Of a DNA stretch of 64,000 nt, positions 57,774-64,000 are shown piece by piece. Source of the DNA: Macrocybe gigantea (taxonomy: Eukaryota > Basidiomycota > Agaricomycetes > Agaricales > Callistosporiaceae). Position 1 is the first letter of the stretch. Every line of letters starts with the position of its first letter. The translations under genes and the position numbers were made by a program. The stretch is from positions 248,001 to 312,000 of the forward strand of contig SJRY01000255.1 of NCBI GenBank assembly GCA_011319805.1, read 5' to 3'. Under the pieces are notes generated by a model. The model saw only the letters and a list, made by a program, of their open reading frames with translations. It ran no database searches and had not been told where the DNA came from.

Positions 57774-59872
57774 TTAATTGTCTTTAGGCATAGCCCCGGA
57801 GCCGTCCGACTGACGATACCGTCTGACTAAATTCCTTGATAATAACTTGTTCTCCTTGTTTCCAGAAGCGGGTTTAAGATGGTCCTTGGAAGGTATTGCG
57901 GTGCGACCGCATGACAAGCGGGGCGGAGAAGTCGCTTGCTTTACTATCGGAAGCTGCGTCTTCTTTCGAATCCTTAGCGGCGAGGTGTCCTTCCCAACAA
58001 GTTGCTTGGGCGTGGTAAGCGACTTGAGTGCTGAAGACGCTGTTGGTCGTGAGATGGACGGGCTGTCCGGGTTGTGAGATGATTTGGGCGTAGATCCCGA
58101 TTTCTTGTGAACGGGAATCCCCGTCCTGTCTATTAACTTTTCCGTCTTGGGGGTTAAGGGTGTCAAATGTGAACATTGCGAATTTGAAATATGATTCAGG
58201 GCACCTCGCCTGGGAGCTGGTACGGAAACCGTATCATTAAGGGCGTGAGAGCGATCTTTGGCAGTGGGTTTCTGGATGCCTGCCTCCGATCCCTCTGTCG
58301 TTGTCCCAAGAGAACCCAAGCTTCCGCTGCTGAACGCCGCACAGATTTGCTCCAAAGATTGCAGCGTGCGCTCGATGGTCGGATAAGAACTCTTTTTCTG
58401 TGAAGGCACGACCGTCGCTTTAGGAGAGTCGACGTCAGTTCCATGAGACGTGGTGTTGACAGGGTTGTCGCTTGGCATGCCGTGAGCAGGCGTTCCATGT
58501 GCATCCCCCAAATGCTGGTGAAAGCGGTTGCATTGAGTTCAGCAACTCTTATCAAGGGATCGTCTTACCGTGGCACTTTGTTTGGCCTTCGGGAATATCA
58601 CGCGTTACGTTTGTCCGGACTTCTTTCTTTCTGTTCGTTGACCCGGACGTTTGTCGTGTTCAGCAATATCCAATTGTCCTGAATACAGCGATTTGAACCC
58701 ATGACAGCGGGCCATGACTGTATCATCTGACCGAGATTGCGGTGTCGCTTGATGCATCGACCACGGCCAATATTCTCGTCACTTCCGCCACTGTGTGAGA
58801 GTCGGGTCTCGGAACACAGGAGCGAGGATGAAGCTGAGAAGCCGAGCTACGCTTGCCTTTGGCGTGGCTGAAGGATATGGCACGCCTGGGATGAGGGTTA
58901 CGACTGCATCCGGTTGACGTGTTCCAGACACTCCAAATTTGCGAGACCCATATGGTGTCGCGCCTGCGGAGGAGTCGAGATCCGTCTTGCGTTCTCCAGG
59001 GGTAACGCCCGCCTTCAGGTTCTCTAGTAAATTGTCAACAGCCCTTGTCTTGTTGGGTTTTAATGTGTCATGAGGATCAGGGCTTCCCGTCGGCTGCGGA
59101 AGCGAAACACTACCCATTCGACAAGGAGGACGACCGTTTTCTCAGGAGTCGTTTTCGGAGGATCCGTTGACGGTTTAATTGTCGCACAGGTCTCCGCCGA
59201 GTGCCACTCTGAAGCCTGAGTCTTCGAAGCCTCTTGTAGAATCTTGGACCAGGATGACGTAGGAATGGCAGCAGCTTTCCTGATAGCGGAGACCAGAGCG
59301 TCGTCGGAATTACTTCCTGTTTTCACTGACTGCCAGGCACCGGAGAGCATCGCGTTGTGAAGGCCGAGGTCCACTATCGCAGTTATGAACCTGTCGACTT
59401 GCTCCAATTTGCGACTCTGGTCCTGCGCCCGGTCCTCCGCGGCCTTGGAAAGGCGGTTCCGAATATTGGCTTGGAAACGCTCGCCATAGTAATCATTTTT
59501 GAACCTGGACAACTCATCCGCGGAGAGCCTGAGCTCGATCTCCAATAAGGACACGCGCTCCTTTAGGTTATCGTTCTCTGATGCTAGCACATGGACGCGC
59601 CGTTCGAGAGTCTCCACAGTACAGTGCGCAGTCGCTGAACAAGGCACGCCGCAGAAAGCGTCGGGTAGATTGTCCGAGCTTTCGGATATGGTCTGCAGAC
59701 ATGGGATCTTGCTGGGAGAAGCCACGTTCGCCGCATCGATTCCGGATAGAGAGGTGGATCGGAGGAGGGCATTGGGGACGTTGCCTACGTGCTCATCGGC
59801 TTCAGAGCGGGCACGGCGATGCAAATTAACGAGAGAAAAGGTTTTCCTGAACGGAAAGAGCATTTTATCCAT
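57774..59872 (-). CDS. Coiled-coil, Ser/Pro-rich protein of unknown function
   Basis: A large minus-strand gene with no family I recognise. The N-terminus (MDKMLFPFRKTFSLVNLHRR) leads into a coiled coil with strong heptads: TVETLERRVHVLASENDNLK and SLLEIELRLSADELSRFKND, then LSKAAEDRAQDQSRKLEQVD. A disordered Ser/Thr/Pro region follows and runs to the C-terminus (SAGATPYGSRKFGVSG, LVGKDTSPLRIRKKTQLP). A one-base shift near 59.13 kb and at least one intron (GTAAGA...CACCAG, about 58518-58570) connect the parts. An internal part around 58.6-58.8 kb is unclear. Length and layout suggest a cytoskeletal, septal or division-site protein, but this is a guess. Confidence 0.6.
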
Positions 59873-60077
59873 AATTTATGCAATGCTGAATGAATGTGAA
59901 TAAGAAACAAGATGCATAGCCTGACACGAACGTATAATATTCATGGCTTGAGGCTGACTTGATTCGTTGCGGCTGGATACTCATCGTGGGAATCTTACAG
60001 CTTATCAATGCTGTGCCACTGCGTCAGTCAATCACAACTTCTGTTTCTACTCCTTTCTTCAAACTATTTTCGCCATC

Positions 60078-61427
60078 ATGAGCAATTATCCCATTCCGCC
60101 TCCATCTTATGGCGCTGCTGGCACAACTCCAAAGCCAAGCGACAACTTTTTTGCGGAGCGCGAGGCGCAGGAAACCTTACTTGTTGGAACAAGCAGGAAT
60201 GCATTTTATGATCAGCCGGTTCAAGGCGAACTTCCAGACGATTTCAAGGTATACATTCCATCGTCTTCCGCGACGGAATTCATCCTGACCTTTTTTACGC
60301 AGTATGGCACTACTGTGTCCGAATGTTCTGCGGAGATCAGAAACGCCTTCGTTCGCAAAGTCTACACAATTCTGCGTGAGCTTTTAATCCCACCTTGACA
60401 CATTTCTCAGTCTTAACCTCCTTCGCTCCATTCCAGTCTGCCAAATTGTAGGCCATTTCTTTCTTGTTTTCTCATTATGTCGGACGCACCCTAAATTGTC
60501 GTCCGAAGTTCGCCACATGCATAGTCGGCGCAGGCATCTCACAGTCACCGTCCACGTTGTTCTGGGTTCAAACACAGTACATCTTGATCTTTCACGCCTT
60601 GCATCTCACCTTCGCTGATCTCCTTTTACGATCTTTCCAGCGTCTGGTCTTTCTATGTTCCACTCTTCGGCACTTTAATCAATCTCGGCTTGTTGTATTG
60701 GAAGCGTCATAGCCATCCTCTTAATTTTGTGCTTCTGTCCACGTTCACGTTGATGGAAGCCTTTACGTTGGGCGTTGTCATCGCTTTCTTCAACCAATTT
60801 GTCGTCATTCAAGCGCTGTAAGTAAAATATACCTGTCGTGCCCACAGGGACCTGTCTTATTTCCTTGCCTTAACAGACTCATCACTACTGGCGTCTTTAT
60901 TGGGTTGTCATTGTTCACTCTTCAATCCAAGGTATCTCGATTAGCATGATCGGCCTGTCACTTTGCTCTGACATCCCTCAGTATGACTTTAGTGGAATGG
61001 GACCCTTCCTTTTGGCGGCTTGATCGCGCTTTGTATGTTTCCGTCCCGCCACTATCCTTTGGACTCATGCGATCATCGGCATTCAGGCGTGACCTCTTTC
61101 ATCGCCATCTTTTTGCCGTTCAGCAGCACTATGGACCTTGTTTTCGCCATTTTGGGCTGCCTCCTTTTCAGCGGTTATGTCGTCTACGACACCTATCTCA
61201 TCAATGGCAGGCTCTCTCCAGACGAGTATATCATGGGTGCAATCAGCCTTTACCTTGAGTAAGTTATGGGCTGGAGTGTCCTCAACGCAGACGAATACTG
61301 ATCATGTCACTTGCAGTTTCATCAACTTGTGTATGTTTCCGCGCGCACTTGCATTTCTACCACTCAGGCTAATCATTTTCTAGTCTTAAACATACTTCGA
61401 CTACTCAACAATATCGAAGACCGTTGA
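60078..61427 (+). CDS. Bax inhibitor-1 family membrane protein (TMBIM/Bxi1)
   Basis: A seven-helix membrane protein of the TMBIM (LifeGuard/BI-1) family, which modulates ER calcium and stress. A proline-rich cytosolic start (MSNYPIPPPSYGAAG) leads to AEIRNAFVRKVYTIL and LCQIVGAGISQSPSTLFWVQ, then PLFGTLINLGLLYWKRHSHP, NFVLLSTFTLMEAFTLGVVI, ALLITTGVFIGLSLFTLQSK, YDFSGMGPFLFGGLIALC, GCLLFSGYVVYDTYLINGRL and SPDEYIMGAISLYL, ending NILRLLNNIEDR. The YDTYLI and SPDEYI motifs are family hallmarks. About nine exons. One T is missing near 61012 (MGPFLFGGL restored). Introns are short GT-AG. Confidence 0.86.
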
Positions 61428-61594
61428 GTGATGGCGATCTTTCACATTATCTCCCCTCTGCCACTTTTTGCCAGTTTGTCTACTCTTCTTGCTTATTCTG
61501 GTGTCCATTAGTGTATTTTACTTATCGCGCTTTCTGACTGCTTGTAATTTCTGTAAAGAGTGTTGGACATTTCCATTGTCAATTGACCAAAACT

Positions 61595-63291
61595 TCAAGC
61601 CCTTTTCGATGTGAAAATATATTGTCCAACACCCCATCTACGGTCACCCGTGTCAGGGCGATTGATGAGAGGAGTAATGCTGACTTACCGCTGGCCGTCG
61701 TCCATGTTGAATAGCTCAGAGCATGCCATATAAAAGACGCGGAATCTGAGCGATGGCTGTCAGGGACAACGGACTTTACGCAGTTGGCGTCAAGTGCATG
61801 CCTATAAAACGCTTTCGTGCCTTCAATCTCGAGTTTGCCTTTCTTGACAGCATCACTCTTGAGTTCCTTGAGGCCTTCTGAAAGAGGTGCAGCGTGTCAT
61901 TCGACGAGCCACAACGACAGAGAAATGTTTGCCTTTTGCGTTCTTGTCTTGCAATTGAAGCCAATGCTCGCAAGTGCGCGAATAATGGACCCCGGATAAG
62001 TACCAGCTTCGAACGAGGGTGAGGTCACGCTGAAAGTAAGCCTATTCGAAAAGACAACAGGGTTATTCGTGGGTATATGCGGCATGATTGGAAAAGGAAA
62101 CGGTACAAGTAGGTCGTGGGATGGCATGGTTCCACCTGAAAGGTGCTATGCATTAGCGGAACTCATCATTTCTAGATGCTGGCACATACCCGAAAAGAAG
62201 TTTTGAGCCATCCAACCGTCGTCATCGTCGAAATGATAAGTCATCGTACGATGACAGAAGATTTGGACGAAGAGGAGAGAGTCATCGGCATCATTTGAGT
62301 CGATGCGTTTGGGACGTAACCACATCGAGATCTTCCGGAGGAGCAAATCATAGTTTTTCATGTGCTCGAACATCTGGATACAATATTTGGTTCTTGCTCG
62401 CAAGAAGAAACTGTTATCTTGCCTCAATGGACAGAATCCTGTCAAAGCTAGAACAACGAATATTAGTGGACGATTAGGAAATCGTGTGTACGATTCTCAC
62501 TGCCTTGCACCAGAAAAGTCGAATGTGTTGACGTCTGCGGTAATGACCTGTAGGTTGGGGTTATAAGCAACAGCCGATACGCAAAGGTCGATAATAGTTG
62601 ACCTCCAAGTTGGTCAGACCACGCAACTTAGCGACATCATCAATATGGAGTTTTTGTGTAGTGGAATTTGATAGCCCGACAATTCTAGAATTGGGATATT
62701 TCTGGAACAAACAAGTCATTAAAGGCTGCTTCGTGGATCGTCCAATGAGTAACCTTGGCGAGATATAAGGCCAGACTGCCCCAGCCTAAAATAAGATTAC
62801 TCTCCGCCCTCTCATGCAAAGAGAAACAGCTGACTGACCGCATCCCAAGTCTAAAATATCAATGTCGTCACGTAATTTGGCTTTCTCGCAATAGTCTTCA
62901 AGCATAAGAATCTCCGCTTGGGCCAATGTCTCCTTCCCGGTTGGATACAGGCATGAGGAGTACTTGGCACAGGGTCCGAGAGTCGAAAGCATGAATTTGG
63001 TTGAAACCTGACAAGTAACGGCTGATTAACAGTGCGACAGACAAAGCGGTCATGACTGGCTTCATAGTGTTGTTGGTTGGCTTTCTCAGGGACATCTGCA
63101 ATGGTAATCCTGCGGCGAGCTTCTTCAATCCATTTCATCTTGGCTTCATGGTTGGCTTCAAAAGATCCTTTATCAATTTCCTGGAGTCTCTGGCGCAAGA
63201 GAGCGCGAATGGCGCGACGCAAGATAAAATCAGGAACGAGACCTCTGTCGAGCCATTCGTATCCAAACTGAAGGACAGAGTGGGGGAGCAT
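61595..63291 (-). CDS. SAM-dependent methyltransferase, cyclopropane-fatty-acid-synthase family
   Basis: A class I methyltransferase of the CFA synthase / coclaurine N-methyltransferase family. The start reads VLQFGYEWLDRGLVPDFILR and ARRRITIADVPEKANQQHYE; the catalytic core has STLGPCAKYSSCLYPTGKET, ILDLGCGWGSLALYLAK (SAM-binding GxGxG), NSRIVGLSNSTTQKLHIDD, ILSIEMFEHMKNYDLLLRKI, VQIFCHRTMTYHFDDDDGWM and FFSGGTMPSHDLLVPF, and the end VFYMACSELFNMDDGQRW then GVGQYIFTSKRA. The donor at 63008-63060 (GAA|GCCAGT) would be another GC-AG intron. The substrate is unknown; such proteins in fungi may alkylate lipids or small amines. It is divergent from the Mdm31/32-like gene. Confidence 0.82.
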
Positions 63292-63476
63292 AGTGGAGAT
63301 AGAGAGAGAGCCTCAGCCGCCACGTCCTTCTCGTTTCCTGCATGGCAGATGGGTTGCTGCTTCGCGGGACTCACGATCGGTCACAGGCCTGTGACATTGA
63401 CCAAGCTTACCTAATCAATTAAATCTATGACGCTCGACCATGTTTTTCCCAGTCCATCCTTCTTCCATGCCTGCCC

Positions 63477-64000
63477 ATGGCGTCCACCTCCGTCGCCAAG
63501 GTTGCACAGCGTCCGGCCTCGCTGCGGTTGCTGTGCTCCTCCAAGCAGTACGCAGCGGTACAGCGATACAGCGTCATTAGGAATTTCTTCAGGCAGCATA
63601 CCGTCCTTCAAGCCGCGCAACCGCAACCACGACTGCAGCCAAGGTCCCGTCTTTTCACAGTGCATCCGTTGCGGCTAGGCGCCCCTCTTTTGTCGCCTCA
63701 TACGTCTGTATATGCGCTCTTGGTATATGCAAAACTTCCCAAGGCGTCATTCTCGTCCACCAAAACCTCATCCACATCCGAAGAAGAAAAGACGCACAGT
63801 AGCCATACTGAAGCGACTTCCTCCCCCAAGGCGGATGAACCCCAAAAACCCGTTCCACCGCCACCACCAGATTCACATGCCCATGTCCACCTCGAGAACT
63901 ACTCACGTTTCTTTCGGCGGTTAGCATTATCCCTCCCACACCCACATCGCCCTACGCGCGATGACCTCTTAAGTGTGGCCACCAATTTCTGGCAACGCTT
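63477..64000 (+). CDS. Mdm31/Mdm32-like inner mitochondrial membrane protein, 3' truncated
   Basis: An open frame with no stop runs from ATG 63477 to the right edge. The N-terminus (MASTSVAKVAQRPASLRLLC) is basic and hydroxylated and free of acidic residues, a good mitochondrial presequence. A Ser/Thr- and Pro-rich stretch follows, then LENYSRFFRRLALSLPHPHR and PTRDDLLSVATNFWQRL at the very edge. The RPTRDD...FWQR block is where Mdm31/Mdm32 proteins begin to be conserved; they are needed for mitochondrial shape, motility and inheritance. Only about 175 residues are visible, so the assignment rests on the last 30. Confidence 0.62.
   Translation, partial: MASTSVAKVAQRPASLRLLCSSKQYAAVQRYSVIRNFFRQHTVLQAAQPQPRLQPRSRLFTVHPLRLGAPLLSPHTSVYALLVYAKLPKASFSSTKTSSTSEEEKTHSSHTEATSSPKADEPQKPVPPPPPDSHAHVHLENYSRFFRRLALSLPHPHRPTRDDLLSVATNFWQR

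Noticed and set aside
58660..58720. GGTTCAAATC on the minus strand, resembling a tRNA B box
   Set aside because: No acceptor, D or anticodon stem can be built around it, and the surrounding minus-strand sequence looks coding.
1..64000. Secondary-metabolite cluster, phage, CRISPR or transposon
   Set aside because: No polyketide, NRPS, terpene or transposase motifs, no direct-repeat arrays and no terminal repeats were found on either strand.

Overview
The window is nuclear DNA of a filamentous basidiomycete, most likely a wood-decaying Agaricomycete. The evidence is dense genes (about one per 2 kb on both strands), many introns of 50-80 nt with GTRNGT/YAG ends, an acetyl-xylan-esterase-like CE1 protein with a C-terminal fungal CBM1, Gti1/Pac2 (WOPR) regulators with long proline-rich tails, and basidiomycete-style F-box and C2H2 proteins. 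There are no bacterial operons, CRISPR arrays or insertion sequences. The species call is inference; no rDNA or other marker is present.

Layout, left to right. 0-9 kb: a truncated unknown gene, splicing factor CWC24, a two-finger C2H2 protein and the PP2A-like phosphatase Ppg1. 9-21 kb: a CRAL-TRIO protein with a C-terminal membrane segment, divergent from a SET-domain Rkm4/SETD6-type methyltransferase across a 161-bp promoter with a palindromic E-box; then a LysM protein, a glycolipid transfer protein, free-methionine-(R)-sulfoxide reductase, cysteinyl-tRNA synthetase and an unknown gene that overlaps its start. 21-31 kb: two tandem WOPR regulators, TFIIA large subunit, a coiled-coil protein, PalC, two head-to-head tRNA-Val(AAC) genes and PIG-U. 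32-45 kb: membrane-anchored cysteine synthase, a CoA-binding protein, a GH18 chitinase with an anchor-like tail, a three-finger C2H2 protein, a Ymc1-type mitochondrial carrier, an F-box protein and a DUF3844 ER membrane protein. 45-64 kb: a third WOPR regulator, two membrane-anchored glutaredoxin-like proteins (one without its active-site cysteine), an O-fucosyltransferase-like protein, the CE1-CBM1 esterase, a HAD phosphatase, a coiled-coil protein, a Bax-inhibitor-1 protein, a cyclopropane-synthase-like methyltransferase and the start of an Mdm31/32-type mitochondrial protein.

Two global properties matter to any reader. First, many conserved genes, including ones whose homologues are essential, are broken by one missing base, usually inside a run of identical bases; uncorrected sequencing error explains this better than gene decay. 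Second, at least four introns, and perhaps six, need a GC-AG rather than a GT-AG donor, more than expected.

The genes are mostly unrelated housekeeping and regulatory genes. I see no biosynthetic cluster, mobile element or defence system. The most unusual items are the 11-nt micro-exon that builds a CGFS glutaredoxin site, the cysteine-less partner glutaredoxin, the tRNA pair inside the palC/PIG-U divergent promoter, and the C-terminal tail motif shared by the three WOPR proteins.
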